Made by a program: the position numbers and the translations under genes. From contig NC_051089.1 of NCBI RefSeq assembly GCF_901709675.1, forward strand, positions 1,923,476-1,987,475: DNA of 64,000 nucleotides, read 5' to 3'. The stretch is from Syngnathus acus (taxonomy: Eukaryota; Chordata; Actinopteri; Syngnathiformes; Syngnathidae). The notes beneath the pieces are model-generated. The model did no database searches, was not told the DNA's origin, and saw only the letters and a list, made by a program, of their open reading frames with translations. Below are positions 34,001 through 47,885 of this stretch, in pieces; the stretch's first letter is position 1, and each line of letters starts with the position of its first letter.

Positions 34001-37000
34001 TAAGAGGACCATATTGTTTTTTAATACACTCTTCATCAATTATGATGCATCGGTTTCTGTCTTTTTCAAAATGATTGAGTTTGACAAACCAAGGGGTGAT
34101 AGAGGAGTCAAGAAGTACATCTTGTGAAGCAAATTTGAAGCTTCATTTGCCATCACTAAGCAATTTCAACAGAAAACCATGAAAAAAACATTCCGATTTT
34201 TAAAGTGGAGTATTGTTCCCACTTTTCTTTCTTTTGGAGCTTGGATGACGTAAACTGAGCATAATATTGCCCGATTGCTCCATCGCAATTGGTTTCACCG
34301 CGCCGTTGAATTCACCGAGAGACGTATGACTCATCATCAAATCAACAACGACAGCTCCAATTGCAAAGTTTTGTTCGTGTTTATTCCTTAGCTCAATTCT
34401 AGGTTACACCATTTGATTCTTTCCATCCATTAAAAATTTGGCTGACTTAGACGGTCGAGCTGCCACATGACAACAACATTAATTTCAAAGACTCCGGCTA
34501 CGCATTTTTACAGCAAATGAGATGTAGTCGTCAGTGCTCCTTGATTAGGATTCCTCGGTTTGGATCACAGAGCAATTTTCTTCCTCTTTTGCTCAATGAC
34601 CCTGTTTCCTCCCCCCTTTTCTCTCCTCGGCTGGCATAAACAGACAGTAATGGCGTTTGCCTTTTCCTTCCCCCTCACTGGTCTCTCACATGGCTCAGTA
34701 GCTTGCCTTGACAGCTCCTCGGCTCGTGGGTTCAATTGGTGGGAGTTGAAAGCCTTTTGCAGCTCTGGGCTTTCCAGTGATAGAAACCTCCCTTTACCTT
34801 TTGCCCTCAGGCAATGAGAGGAAAGGAATGGGGTTAAAGCTATGCTGCTCCGACAGATAGATAAATAGAACACGGTCCTGAGAAACACCGAAAAATTCCA
34901 AGAGAATTGTCAGAGTAAAGGGGACGAACGGTGTTTTGTGTGTGTGTGTTTTTTTTAAACAGACAAGTGTATTCCGAGTAGGATACACATTTGTTTTTCT
35001 TTTATATCGTGTGACAATTCTTCATTTAAAAACCAAACAGCAACAAGAAAAAGTTGTCTTTAAAAACATCAGCTGTGACTACGCTCGGCATAGAACACTT
35101 GGCTACATCATTTGCATATTCCTTCACTTGTACGTTAGCTTGGGCTAATAATTTACAAATTCACTTTTGAGGGAAGCGTGCGTTCATCTCTCGACCGATA
35201 ACTTGGAAACTTTTCTGTCAAGGCTAAGTACTTGCAGAGGGTGTCTGTGTTATCAGACATGTCATGTGGAATTGTGAAAGAAAATGATGGATGGCAGCTG
35301 TTGTCTTTAATGACACTGAAATTGTCCACAGGAAACGAAGGTTGTCGTATTGTTGTCAGTAATGATGAGAAGATTGCGGCAACCGCGGCGCTAGCCTCGA
35401 GTGGTTTGCACTCAACTCGGGTAAGCTTGAGGTGCTGCCGGAGCATTTATACAAAAGATCCCAGCATTCACAAATTGACTCCTCACATCGCGCACTGGTT
35501 TGAGCAAACAAAGAAAAGCTTTGTTCAGTTCCCTCTGTATGATAATTGTCTGCGGAATTACATGATAATGGAATGAAAGATATTTCCAGTTTGCTGTTGT
35601 AACTGTGATGAGAAAAATCCCAGCAGGGGAGGCTGGCGAGCGGTGACGGCAACCGAGGCCTGCTATCCCGGGAGATGAATGGCAGGTGTTCAGATCCGTA
35701 GACATGCTGTGACAAGAAAACTCGCTGCACAAAAGTGTCATGAGATGATGAGGCCGCGGGACACGGCAATGACAAGTGCCACTGTGGCAGTGACGCGCGG
35801 AGGCTGGATGTTATTAACTTTTACTGGATTGGCTTGGAAATATGAAATGCCTAAACATAGCACTTGAGTAATGACTAATGTTCTGGCTTTTGACAGACTC
35901 AGGCGATGAGGTCAAATCAGAGACAATTTTGAAATGTCACCATAAAGACTGTCATTGAACATGCTAATGGTCAAAACTAGAAGTACTCTTATCGGGATAT
36001 GAATGTCAACAAGGAGGACGTGTTTTGAGAGGAGTGGCTTACAGCAGGAAAAAAATGAACAAACACAAAATGATCTACTATAATTTGGAAATGGTGAACT
36101 TAGTTCAACATTTGGATTTATGAACTTATCATCATTAGAATTATTATTGCACGTACTCTTCATTGTGTATGTCCGAATTTAGCTTGGAGATACTCCTTGT
36201 ATTTTTAAGGGAACAGCAACATTTGAAGATGATCCTAAGCATGTTATGGCATCATTTTGACCAATTACAATCACTTTTAGACATTGCAGTGACCTCAAGG
36301 ACAACATCAATTATTTACGCTCATTCATTATCCAACCCCTATTTTTAATGAAAAACGGACGTCCACCATACTCAGAATATGCTCGCAAACACATAAACAT
36401 GAGTTTGTCTGAATGTTGTTTTTCTTTCCTGTTAGAACAAGAGAAAAACAAATGTTGAGATTACACACACAGACTCGGAGAAGGCATGAAAGAAATTAAG
36501 GCACCATATGGGCCGTGAAACATCTGTTGCCCCAGGGGGTGGCAGGGACTGATGCAGCTCTGTTACTCCCTTGGATGATACATTATTATGATTGAATAAA
36601 TAGAGCATTAAGTCACTTAAAATTATCCCCAGCTCTGAAAAGCTGTAAAAAGTGCATTGTTTTTGTCACTCTCATGAGAATGTTACAGCAAAAATAACAT
36701 GGTGTCGCTCAAGCAATTTTGCTGAGTTGGCATTTAGCAGAGAAAATATTTAATCCACATAAAGCAAACTTTCTGTTATGGGTTATATATCTTCAGAAAG
36801 CTAATATTCTTTTTTTCTGTAGCTAAATAAATTCAACGCCAGCCTTTACTGGCAAAAAGAGGTTAGATGCATATAGTGACCATAAAATAGCTGAACAGTG
36901 GCAAATAATTAACCTTCGGGCTACTTTACATATTGAACCAATTAATGGTGTCGAAAAAGAGTCAAGATGTTGTCTTTGTCCTGAGGCAAACAGCTGCAGC

Positions 37001-37080
37001 ATTGTCGTGAAAGAGAGAAACTGTACACTATCAACCATTGTCTGTACTCCTTGTCCTCATTTGACTCGTGAGCACAAACT
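31046..37080. other. Intergenic DNA
   Basis: No supportable gene. It contains a CTAC tetranucleotide tract at 32033-32066 and an AT dinucleotide tract at 32791-32845. Long open frames near 31.7-32.7 kb are pyrimidine-rich and unconvincing. Confidence 0.4.
32791..32845. repeat. AT microsatellite
   Basis: This is a run of TA/AT dinucleotides with a few interruptions. Confidence 0.8.
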
Positions 37081-37157
37081 CTCGAACCGGGATTCAAACT
37101 CAGAATCTCTGACTTGTGTGGCAGCTGTTCTAATCACCATTCCATGTTGCTAGCCTC
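37081..37157 (-). repeat. tRNA-like SINE relic
   Basis: On the minus strand it reads GGTGATTAGAACAGC (A-box-like) and, about 35 bp on, GAGTTTGAATCCC (B-box-like), a spacing and text typical of tRNA-derived SINE heads in fish. It is too decayed to be a tRNA gene. Confidence 0.5.
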
Positions 37158-40100
37158 CCCAAAAATGTATTTTGAATCCATGCAGGAGACAGAAAAGTCC
37201 AGGAAAGTGTGTTGGACTCCAGAGGGATTACCTCTACTCTGTAGTCTGGATTTGAAATCTATCTTTCACGACAGCAGCCCAGGAACCTTTCTGAATTCTA
37301 TACAGCATATTGATCACAGCGTGACTTCTTGTTTCATTTTCTACACAGTGTTGAAGCTGCGTCTAACACATACAGTATGCATTACAATTACTCTACCAAT
37401 GAGCCAAACTCTCCGCATGGTGGATGAGATGAGACAACTCTAAACAGTACAAACGAGATACATCCAAGGCAGGCTGGAGAAAAAAAATGGACTCTCCCTT
37501 CATTCAACAGGAGGCCTGAAGTCCTTCTAAATTAATTTTTGTTCTACAGACTGCTATGAGCATTATCACGCTGTCGACTTATTTTCCCAAAGGAATCACG
37601 GTTGGATGAGGTATCAAAATAGCTTCCGTTTCTCCGACCCCCAATGACTTCACATTCATCAATGGAGGAAATGAAATTAAGGCCCTGACAACTTGATAAT
37701 AAGGATATGGTTGGAGGATAAAGAACATTTTTAGATTGTAATGAAACTCCATTATTCATAAAGCATAATAGATTCGGATGCAAAGAAGAAGTGTCATGTG
37801 AATTTGTGTTATGAAGTAAATATGAATAAAACATGTTTTGTCGATTCAGAAGCAGAGAGCAATACGCTCATGTCTGCGTCAAACAAAGTGATTATGGAGC
37901 GAGCCCTGACACAATTTGTGAAAAGTTGAGAGTAATCAGAATGATCAATAACATGAAACAACAATATCAATAAATTTAATCTAAGAACTGTGACTTTTTA
38001 GATTTTACCTAAAGGGGACACTAGATGAGATTCCCCCCCCAAAATATGCAAATACATGAAATTGCAAATGCCGAACAATGATTATGCGGGGTTTCCTGCA
38101 TGGTAAAAACAACATTGTTGATTATTTGTGGATTGGAAAGTTTCAGAAGATTCCCGAATACATTTATTTGTTTGTTCCCCTGACACGCAAGGCTTTTAGT
38201 TCCTCTTGTCAAAAACATTCCATGCATATGAATGCTTTTCGAGTTGTTTGCTTTCCTCACAATGTTTATTTTGGATTCAAATTTATTTTATGCCCTACTC
38301 ATAATTTTTATCTGTTCACAAGTAGATTGTCTTGATGTTAGAAGTTCTAATAAGATTTATGTTTCAAGAACATTATGAGGCTTTTAGTCCCAGTAGGACG
38401 TTTGTTCATCAGCACTTTTCCTTTTTTTTAAAACAATAAAAATAAACAATTAAACAAATTGTTAAATAAATAAATTAAAATAAATTAAAATAAAATAATG
38501 GATGGATGGATGGATGGATAAAATAAAATAAATAATAATAAAATAATTAAACTCAAATAAATTAAACAATAAAATCAAATAACAAAGCCAAACATGATAG
38601 ACATGACGGGGGCTTAATACGTGTGTTAACGTAATTGAGTGCTGAATAAGCAAACTCAATTTTCAATTAAAACCCGAAAGGTCAACAAAGGCTGATTTTT
38701 AAGTGATCTTATCAATACTTTAAAGTTCAAGTTCTTAAACAAATTTTATAAAATGCACATAAACTGATGTACTGATGCTACACAGATGCGTGTGCACAAG
38801 ACATACTAACATATGGTAGGTATCACCGGTTTGGGATACAAAAAAAAAAAAGACAGTTGTTGAGGAGGCTTGAGAGGGAGTCCTCTGCATAGCAACAAGA
38901 ATCATTGAGGTGGATTCACCCTCTTTAATATTCCATTCACTTGTAAAATAGCGCTGGAGGCACCTGAAAGCCAAACGCTGCTGTTGTTTGTTTGTTCTAA
39001 TCGTCAAAAACCTTCACCTCTGTTCTGAGAGTCTTTCAATTTTAAAATAAATGAGCTCACTTTCAAACCACCTGTCTTTTCTGGCCAGAATATGAACATT
39101 GCTGTCCTCAAAAGGGCGCCGTCTCGCTTTGAGGTGCATTTCGACAGCTGAGGCTCGACCTCTGTCTGTGTTGAGACGTCATGACTTTCTCCAATAGAAT
39201 GCCCCTTTTTGATTAAGGGTACCAAAATGACGCATTTCTTATAAATCCTCAAATCCACCTGGCGATGTTTTTGGTCTCTGTTACTTTTATTCACCAGTCA
39301 CGTTGCTCTTGTTGCTTTCTGGAACATCATGTCCTTTTTTCAGTATCATCTTTGGTCACCACAGGTTTTGATGGCCCCCCTCAGGTGTATTGGTTTTTCT
39401 CTTTGGCCTGAGGGCCGGTTGGAACGTGATCAGCTCTGTGTTGTCGGCTTCTGACAACGCCGTTTGTGTTCCAGTGGGTGGTATGTGTCAAAAGGGAAGA
39501 ACTGGTCAGTTTGTGCAGAGTTTCTGTTTTTCAAAAGATGCCAGGCAAAAGAACAGTCCGGTTGCAATCGATTTAGTGCCCTGCGAACAAAATGGCCTGC
39601 CCGGGTGAATGAGAATATTCACGGCAAGAGACGCAGGCTGGTGATATTTTTTGCGTTGAACTGTACAGCTTTATATGATTGTTGTAAATATCAGACCAAC
39701 TGGCATTTTTATAGCAGCGTGCCTTTTTTTTTCCCACTCTAAGTGCAGCTATTGATGTTATAATCATTTTATTGCATTGCTTGCATTCTACTGTTTACAA
39801 CAATAAAAAATCCCCCAAAAAACAAACATGTTCTAGCTGACAATGATATATATGACCAAAGTGGAATGTGAAGTATATCCGCCCATTACTGTTGAGTTAT
39901 ATTCATTTAACAACCATGCAGTTTGGAGACTATAAATGAAAACTTGGAATAGCGAGGCCAAATGACTTTACACACACGCACGCACACACACAGCAAAAAG
40001 TGTGATGTGAGACAAAAAACAGTGACTGCTGCGGCTTGTGACATCACCTCAGCAAGTAATGTGTGAGGAGGAGCGGCTGACTCTTATTGCCCCTCTCCAG
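37158..40100. other. Intergenic DNA
   Basis: No supportable gene. An AATAA-type tract with a GGAT tetranucleotide run lies at 38460-38580, and a short CA/CG tract at 39970-39993. Confidence 0.4.
38460..38580. repeat. AAATA-rich tract with GGAT tetranucleotide
   Basis: TAAATAAA/AAATTAAAATA units flank about five GGAT repeats at 38500-38520. Confidence 0.75.
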
Positions 40101-40216
40101 GCTGAACTGAACTGTCTCGACTCTAATGAAGACGACTGATGTTGTGAAAGAAATAGAGCATGTGATGTCAGAGGACCTATCTGACAGATACTCTGATCAA
40201 GACGCTCTTCACACAG
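40101..40216 (+). other. Unexplained exon-like segment (possible first coding exon)
   Basis: An acceptor-like CCCCTCTCCAG precedes it and a consensus donor GTAAGC follows at 40217. From the ATG at 40126 it encodes 30 codons, beginning MKTTDVVKEIEHVMSEDLSD, acidic and protein-like. An in-frame TGA lies 18 bp upstream, so it could be a first coding exon. I do not recognise the protein and found no partner exon. Chance or a non-coding transcript remains possible. Confidence 0.25.
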
Positions 40217-43200
40217 GTAAGCCAAGGTTAGCCTTACAAAGGATTTCTTTCATGCTCTGCCTAGCATGCTCTCTGCTTGGGAGGCGGCGTATAACAGCCT
40301 TGCTCTAATATGCTTTTCTCTTTTTTAATCAGCATCAATATTGGACCCACTCATCAAAAGGTGCACATCTCCTTGAAGTTGAGTACGCTTGACTCCTGGA
40401 TAAATGAAACGCCGCTATCCTCACCGTGGAAAACAAGAGATTAGACACACTTAAGGTGCAGATGAAACATGGCACACAACACGTGAGCGTATAAACTGGA
40501 GATTTTCTGATGCATTCTAAAATGAATCTTGCAAAAAATAAAATTAAAAAAATGAATATATATATATATATTCATTTTTTTTTTTTTATTCATTTGATAT
40601 ATATATAAATATATATAAATAGAGAAGTATAGAAAAATGGCTGAACCTTTATGTCGGTGGATGAACATAGCTTGAAACCCTGAACTACTTCAAGAGTAGG
40701 ACAGCACGACTTGAAACAAAATGACATATTGATCTATTGGGACCTTTCTGAGAAAGAAGTAATTTCCTCCATCTGCGATGACCTTTGGCGAGGCTGTTTA
40801 AAGATGGACATTGTCGGTTGAAAAGCTAGCTGATGATTATGCATCTTTGTGTTGTTGATTTCACATCCACACTCTGAGTTTATAAAAAGGCAAGTAGATT
40901 TCCACAGCAGGATCCAGCTGCAACTGAATAGAGAAAAGCCATGTGCAGCTTTTTTCCCTTGCCTTGAGTGAAACATCTTGAGTAGCAGGGGGACGGGGCT
41001 CTTCTCGTGGTTCCCGTGGCGTTGCAGCAGGCGCTCGTGTCTCATCTACACTCGTTTACTCTTTTAATGCCATGTGTACTAATTACCTTGATGAATGGTC
41101 GCACACTCATTTGTTACATGTCTTCACTCGCTGTTAGACAGGCCTTTCCATTTAAACAGCATGTCGAACGATCCTACAGTTTCAATGTTTAGCACACCGG
41201 GGTTAACAGCGATGAGGCCACTCGAACGGCAACAAGATTCATCGACATTCACTGCGCAAGATTAAAACGACAACAAAAGCCACGTTTGTTCCCAAGGAAA
41301 GCCATTCTGTCAATTCACTGACCCCAAAAGCAAATGTTACTGCTCTGCAAGAGGAATTATTAATCGCTATCGCTCAAATATTTTCTCATTCTCAGCTAGT
41401 CCAAGCATGAGCTGCCATTTGGAGACTGGGAGAGTAAATGTTAATTCCTCCCATGCGTATTTTCGCACCAGAGGAGCCACAGGGCTGTATGCTAACAATG
41501 TGGTAAAATGAGGAGGGGGTCACTTGGATATTTACATAAGGAAATGTGATTGAGTTTTTCCATCGATTTACCCTTTTCCTTCCAAATCATTGTGCAAAGT
41601 GAGGAAAAAAAGAGATTTGTAGGTGTGTGGAGATTTAACTTGTCACACAGACATCAGATGAGAAAAAGTAGCTTTCCTTTGTCGTATAGTCTGGTCGTGA
41701 TTAGATTGTTGATGTACTGTAGTATTATCTTTAGATTTTTTAAATTAATAATTTTATTAATTCTTATTTATTTATTTATTTTTTCCTGATTTTTATTTAT
41801 TTATTAATTTATATTATTTATTTCTTCTTCATTTACGTAACGGGGGGGACAAGCAATGAAATACATTTATTGAAAGGAAGATTTCCTTTTTGTTTATGTA
41901 TAATTTGTAATCTTCTATTCTCACATTTGTTGCCGTTACGAAACAGACTGATACATTTTAATTACCGTCCATGTTCAAGTGCACATATAAAAAAAAACAG
42001 CTTTGTCAAAGACTTAAGGGACGGAATTGTTTCCATCCTGCAACCCTGTGGAGAAAATTCACAGAGCCGACACTTGAAGAATAGGACCCGTGCATGTCAG
42101 CGTCGCGATATGTGTCCAATGGATGTACGTACTTCATAAAACGACAGTTGGGTGGCAGCGGGTCATTACGCGCTGATTGCGCACAATGTCTCCAAGATTC
42201 TGCTTGCACTTAAATTTTGTGGACTTCCAAGAAAGCGTTTATTCAAGAAAATCTGTGCCCTCATAATGAATCTTCAAATGTTTGTGGCCTTGAAAGACTT
42301 TTGACGTTTGGATACAAAAACCGAAATTATTTATTATACATTTATTCTTAAATATTTTTATTAAAATTATTAAAATTATTGAATTATTAAATGGTTTTAA
42401 TTTATTATTATTATTATTATATCAGTGCCAGAATACGTTATAATATTATTTGATTTTAATTATTTTTAATTATTATATATGTCTAAAAGTCACATGACAT
42501 ACTTGACATTCATGTCATCAATCGCACCTCTCCGCCCATTCCTATAACCTGAACCGGTTGCCTTATCCAAAGCTAAAAGGTTTTTTAAGTGTGCAGCTCG
42601 GAAGTGGGGGGGTGCTGGTGCTGCGGGATTTGGGGGGGGGTAAAGAAAAGCAGGTCAGTTGTTGACATGGACAAATTGAGGATAGAGCATCACCATAGCG
42701 ACCCATATAGTGAAGGACCACTTCAAAGCAAGCTTCTGTGTATTCGGTGTATTCGCATACAGTATGCATGTGTTCTGTTTTTGTGTCGACTGCTTGAAGT
42801 GTTTACCGCAAAACATCAGCAAGACATGAGAGCAACTTCAAAAGGTTTCCAGCATAGGCGATGCTCGGGATGTTTTTCTCTAGTGGACCCTGCTTGTTCA
42901 ACCACATGGTGGTGCTAGTAGACTGCTGACCATGAGGTCATAGGACAGTTTCAATTGCAGTATGCCCCCCCCCAACACACACACACCACATTCTTTTATC
43001 TCTCCTGCTCCGCATCTTTGGCATAATCTGAGACGAGGTAAAGTGTGACGGTGAAAAAACAATGAATATGTTTTTAATCAGCACGTTTTAAATAAAAGAG
43101 CCTGGCATCAGTTGGCCTTGAAATCACTTCCAGTACAACATATAAATCATATTCAGTTGATGACAGGCTGCTAACCACGAGAAAGGTTTGAGTCAGTGGA

Positions 43201-43419
43201 CGAGAAGATACAAGACGTGACCTTTGTCAACCACTAAAATCTTATTTTGCATGCGCTGATCTCCCGAATGGACTCCAGCGAGCCGACTCTTGCCATGTAA
43301 AGTACACGGCAACTTTTTTCCCCGCATTGTTGAAAATTCGGCTTTCTTTCCATTTTTGACCATTTTTTTTGTGCCCCTATTTATCCCCCTTGCCTTTCCC
43401 CACGACTGTACACTCCTTG
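40217..43419. other. Intergenic DNA
   Basis: AT-rich tracts are at 40536-40622, 41740-41835 and 42330-42480 (TTA triplets). No gene is recognised. Confidence 0.4.
40546..40580. repeat. Perfect AT palindrome
   Basis: AAAAAATGAATATAT is mirrored by ATATATTCATTTTTT around a TA dinucleotide centre, giving a hairpin-capable inverted repeat. Confidence 0.7.
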
Positions 43420-44563
43420 TCACGCTTTCTTTCTGTTATGTTTTGACCCCACCTCGTGCAGTTCTCCCGCTTGCCAATCCTTCTCCACAGCACCATTCAA
43501 TTCTCCTTGTACCCACTCGATGGTGCCACTCAGAGCTTGCTCCTTCATCCTCCTCTTCTTCACTAACTGGCTAACTCTGCCCTGGCAGTCTGACAATTGT
43601 TGGAGCACACACGGCTGAGCAGTTATCACCAGCCCACAGAGGTGTGTGTGTGTGTGAGTGTGCGTATGATAATAGTCGGGGAATACATACACATAAGCGT
43701 GCGTGTCACCCTGTGCGTTCTATTTATATTGATGTACGCGGCTCTTTTGTTCTACAAAACAATAGAGACAATATGTCAGGCCCGTCCCTATTATATCGTC
43801 GCCTTGTATTTGTCTTTTACCATTTTTTTTTGAAGGATGTATGATACTGAAAGGCTTCAACCCATCTCCTACTGCTTGCCAAGCATCCCTGGTGTCTGGC
43901 TACTCTGGATCCATATGAAAGGCACTAATTTCTTTGCCTTCAAGGATTTGATCCGAGTTATAGTCCCATCTGTCACTGGGAGGAAGTTGAAAGAAAGGAA
44001 GAATAATCCCAGCTGGAATAATGGCTCTGTAGAAGGTAGATCACATTGTAGGAAGACGAGGACAATATTCTTCTGGCCTTGGGGTAGTGAGAGACGATGG
44101 ACACGAGCCAGGCTTGTGACCCCGGGAGACAAAGGAGGCAAACAATATTGCTTCTTTGTTCTCCTTGCGAGGCTTGAATCTCATTTCGTGCAGTTGTTGT
44201 GAACTGGCAAAATTTGTATTTTTGTGTTTCATTCTGGTCACTTTTTTTTTTCTTCTAATGGAGGCTGGTTTTGTAACAGCGGTGTGCTTTGTAAAGGCAC
44301 AGTGTGACACCCAGGCAGCTCAAAGAACAAAAATATGGAACATGTTGATGCAAAAGCGCCTGTTAGCTTCCTAAGCACTGCAGAGGAACATCGCAGCAAG
44401 TCATCAAAGCGGTTACTTGCATGTTGCCCTCGAACTTTGGCGCTCTCCAGCATGTCCATAGGGCCCTAATTTATGCGCATACCAGAGGATTTGGGGGGTC
44501 TTTGTAGAGCATATTTTGTTCAAAAAGTAGAAAAACAAAATTTCCTTCTGTTCCTGTAACTCA
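43420..44563. other. Intergenic DNA with one charged minus-strand open frame
   Basis: The minus strand from about 43615 to 43420 encodes a hydrophilic, coiled-coil-like stretch (QLSDCQGRVSQLVKKRR ... EVGSKHNRKKA, stop). A GT tract at 43641-43668 lies beside it. No start codon context or splice partner is convincing and I do not recognise the protein. Confidence 0.3.
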
Positions 44564-44757
44564 CAGGTGTTAAACTCAAAGCCCGGGGGCCAGATACGGC
44601 CCGCCACATCATTTTATATGGCCCACGGAGACAAATTGTGCATCAAATTCATGTAATGACTAAAATTGCAAATTGTCTTGACTTTTAAAAAGAAACTTTT
44701 TAAAATATTTGAAACGTTTTAACTCGTCTGGTTTGAAAACAAATTATTTTTTTAAAT
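44564..44757 (+). repeat. hAT-like short transposon, copy D (right end missing)
   Basis: It begins AGGTGTTAAACTCAAAGCCC and continues with the shared CCACATCATTTTATATGGCCC and AATTGTCTTGACTTT blocks, then fades out. Confidence 0.75.
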
Positions 44758-46332
44758 ATTTAAATAAAATACCCATGTTGAATGCCTGAGACCACTTCAA
44801 AACAGTCCAATGTTTTACTGGTGGCCATTTTTTGGTGTTTTTAACTGTTGTGTTTTTGGGTCATTATCATTTTTATTGGCGCTTTCTAAGCAGTTCTCGT
44901 CTAACTCCTTTGGGTAGAATCTGGTATAAAATCACTTATACAAATATTTTTTTTGCTTTAAGTTGCCTGGAAAATGCCCTCCCCCAAAACCAAAAAAGGA
45001 AAATAAGTTCAAAGAGGTAGAGGATAATCCTTCACAGTTTTCAGAGTTGTGAAGACCCATCTTATGGAGCAAATGGGGTTCTGTTTCTCCCTCAAGGACA
45101 CTTTGACAGGTCTGCGGGGGGAGAACAACGAGTCTCATTGGCAATCTTCAAATTGCAGCCACTAACTCTAACCCTCAGCCATGTTGACCTGGAAAAAAAA
45201 ACACACTAGACAATGTGCTGAGCATCACATCTGGATTTTCCACACTACAATACCAGAAGATTTCTCTTGCAGATTTTTTTTTATTCATACAACTATCAGC
45301 AGGTGGTTTTGTTTTCGGTTCGACTGGTTAATAGAGTAAAAATAACTGGCAATGGAACAACTTGTGGTGGTTGGCAAACACAACACCACCATTATTTTCA
45401 AGGAGAAATTCTGTCATCACTGCCACAGACCTTATCAAATAAAATCTACACCAAGAATCATACAAAAACTCCTACTAGGCAGCTTTTGAGGACATAGATC
45501 AAAATAACACTTTCAGTCAGGAAATCTTTTTTTTTATTCACCTTTTTTTTTTTTACTAGCTAAAAAGGACCGAAATGAAAAAAGACAGTGAGTTCAATTG
45601 TTTTTTTTTCCTCCAGAGGAAAATGTGAGTGGTTAAGATGAGAGTGGTGGCCTTGCAGCTAACGCAAGCTATTATTACATGTCAATTTGTTGAAAAGAAA
45701 TGTGTTTATGTCTTCAAATTTTCTTTCGGATCTAAAATAAAGGTTCGCGCTCAGATTTATTTGAGAAAATCACTTACATTTTCAAAAGCAGGACAAAGCC
45801 TGTGTGCTAATTTGGTTATCTGTGTTGAGCTAAAGTACATATGGCGATGGCAGAAGGTAAGATCTTGCAGATTTTGCATCTAAAACAAAACAAGTCCGAA
45901 AATGTCTAGGGGATAGCGGGGAAAGGGAACAGCATTAGTGAGGTGTATCTTAAACAACTTCCCTATGCATAAATTAGAAATTATCAATGTTTTTTTTCCC
46001 CCCTAAACTTTCTTTTTTTCCCCACATATTGGTTGGGAAGCCCAGGAGACCTATTAAGGAACCAAGGGAAGAAAACACCAGATTTCATCTGATTCCCCCG
46101 AGACTAAAGAATATTGAGATCACTTGGTACAGCAAGACTCTTTTCTTGGAAAGGGAGTTTTACTTTCTTTCTTTCTGATATGGATCCGCTGAGCCGAGTG
46201 TGTGTGTGTGTGTTATTAAATTATCCTCAATGCAATGCATAACATGCTGCTGTACTCTAGTGGTTTTGGAAGCTGGAAGAGAGAATTGTCAAATAAGGGA
46301 GTTTACTTTTCTCAAATTAAAGCTGTAATCCA
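44758..46332. other. Intergenic DNA
   Basis: No gene or repeat is recognised apart from short poly-T runs and a 15-bp GT tract at 46199. Confidence 0.4.
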
Positions 46333-46526
46333 TCGGTCTCAAACTCAAGGCCCAGGCGCCAGATACGGCCCGCCACATCATGTTATGTGGCCCGCGAAGA
46401 TAAATTTTGCATAGACTTTGTATTATTACTAAAATTACAAATTGTCTTCACTTTAAAATCATAACGGCCCTCCAAGGGAAACTATGATTACGATGCGGCC
46501 CACGACGAAAAATGAGTTTGACACCC
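46333..46526 (+). repeat. hAT-like short transposon, copy E (internally deleted, both ends present)
   Basis: It begins GGTCTCAAACTCAAGGCCC and ends GCGGCCCACGACG...GAGTTTGACACC. At about 194 bp it lacks the middle of copy C. Confidence 0.8.
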
Positions 46527-47691
46527 CAATTAGCGGCTAATTGGTTAAGGAAGGGTTCGTACAGAAATGCCCACAATTAGTCGAAAATCCATCGTAGAGA
46601 AAATTTTGCCTGTTTTCTTGCCGGAAATAAATAATTTCAGAATAATCAGTCAACCAATTTTGTGAGAGGGACCGTGAGAAAAGGAAACTCTAATAAAACC
46701 ATAGCAACACATAAAAGATTGCGAGAAGATGTCCAACTTCAACAGGCGTGTGTGTTTTTTTGCATTTGGTGTTAGAGGTTAAAAGCAGATGACAGAATCC
46801 TTTGCAAGAGAGCATTTTGCCCATAGGATTAAGATTGGATGGCTGGCTTTCAAGCTGTCAAAGGAGCAGACTCAAATCCCTCACTCACAACGCTACAGTT
46901 CTCACATGAAGTGCGTGCGAGCAGTGGTGGAAGGAGATATTTCTCTTTCATGCCACTTACTTCACAAGCCATTCAACACATCAACTGGATTTTGGAGGAT
47001 TTCAAGTGCCTGGGCAAAGACTTGCGAATTGGAGATATTTACACAAAAGTCACATCGTTTAATTGCTAAAATATAACCACTGGCCTGATCGAATCTAGAA
47101 ATTAATGATCATGTACGGCAAACTTGACTCCATTCTTGAAGCCACAAATAATTCAACTCGGCACAATACTGTTTTCTGTTTACCGCTGCTTTTCTGGATG
47201 TGTCTTTGGCTCGATGCTGAGCAGTCATGAGGCAAATTGGAGTGAAGCAGCAAAAAATGCAATGTTAACCTTGCGAGAAGTCATTTGAATAGAATTACAA
47301 TGTCTTGGTATTTTGCAAAACCAGGCAGTGTTTGTCTAAAGAGCACCTCGCTTGGGATTTACCTTAGAATGCAAATAGCATTTTGTTAGCTTATTTAGTT
47401 TCATACAATCAATGCAAATCCACAAGGCAGAACTCAACAGTTTATTATCATTATTATTAATGCGCTTGATACAGTTTATTGATTTTAATTTTTTAATTAT
47501 TTTTATGAATATGCTTGATACAGTTGATTGATTTAATATCACTTTGAAAACAATAACATATTTTAGAAAATAACAAATGCAAATTCAGTCCCGGCATATA
47601 TACAACCTCAGCATAAGCACGCTGGCTTCAGGTGGCCTCCATTTTTATTGCCTCACGATTGAACTGGATTGCCGCCGTCGAGTGGCTTGAG
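46527..47691. other. Intergenic DNA
   Basis: No gene or repeat is recognised. Confidence 0.4.
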
Positions 47692-47885
47692 CAGGGGTTA
47701 TTTAAACTTATTTTTGTCGCGGGCCGCATCGTAGTCATAGTTTCCTTCGGAGGGCCATAAAACCTAAATAAATGTATGAACGTCTCATATTCTTTATAGT
47801 ATCACCTACACAACAAACATTGCGGGCCACATAAAATGTTGTGGCGGGCCGTATCTAGCCCACGGGCCTTGAGTTTAACACCGGT
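47692..47885 (-). repeat. hAT-like short transposon, copy F (internally deleted)
   Basis: It has the same short form as copy E in the opposite orientation, closing with GGGCCTTGAGTTTAACACC. Confidence 0.78.
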
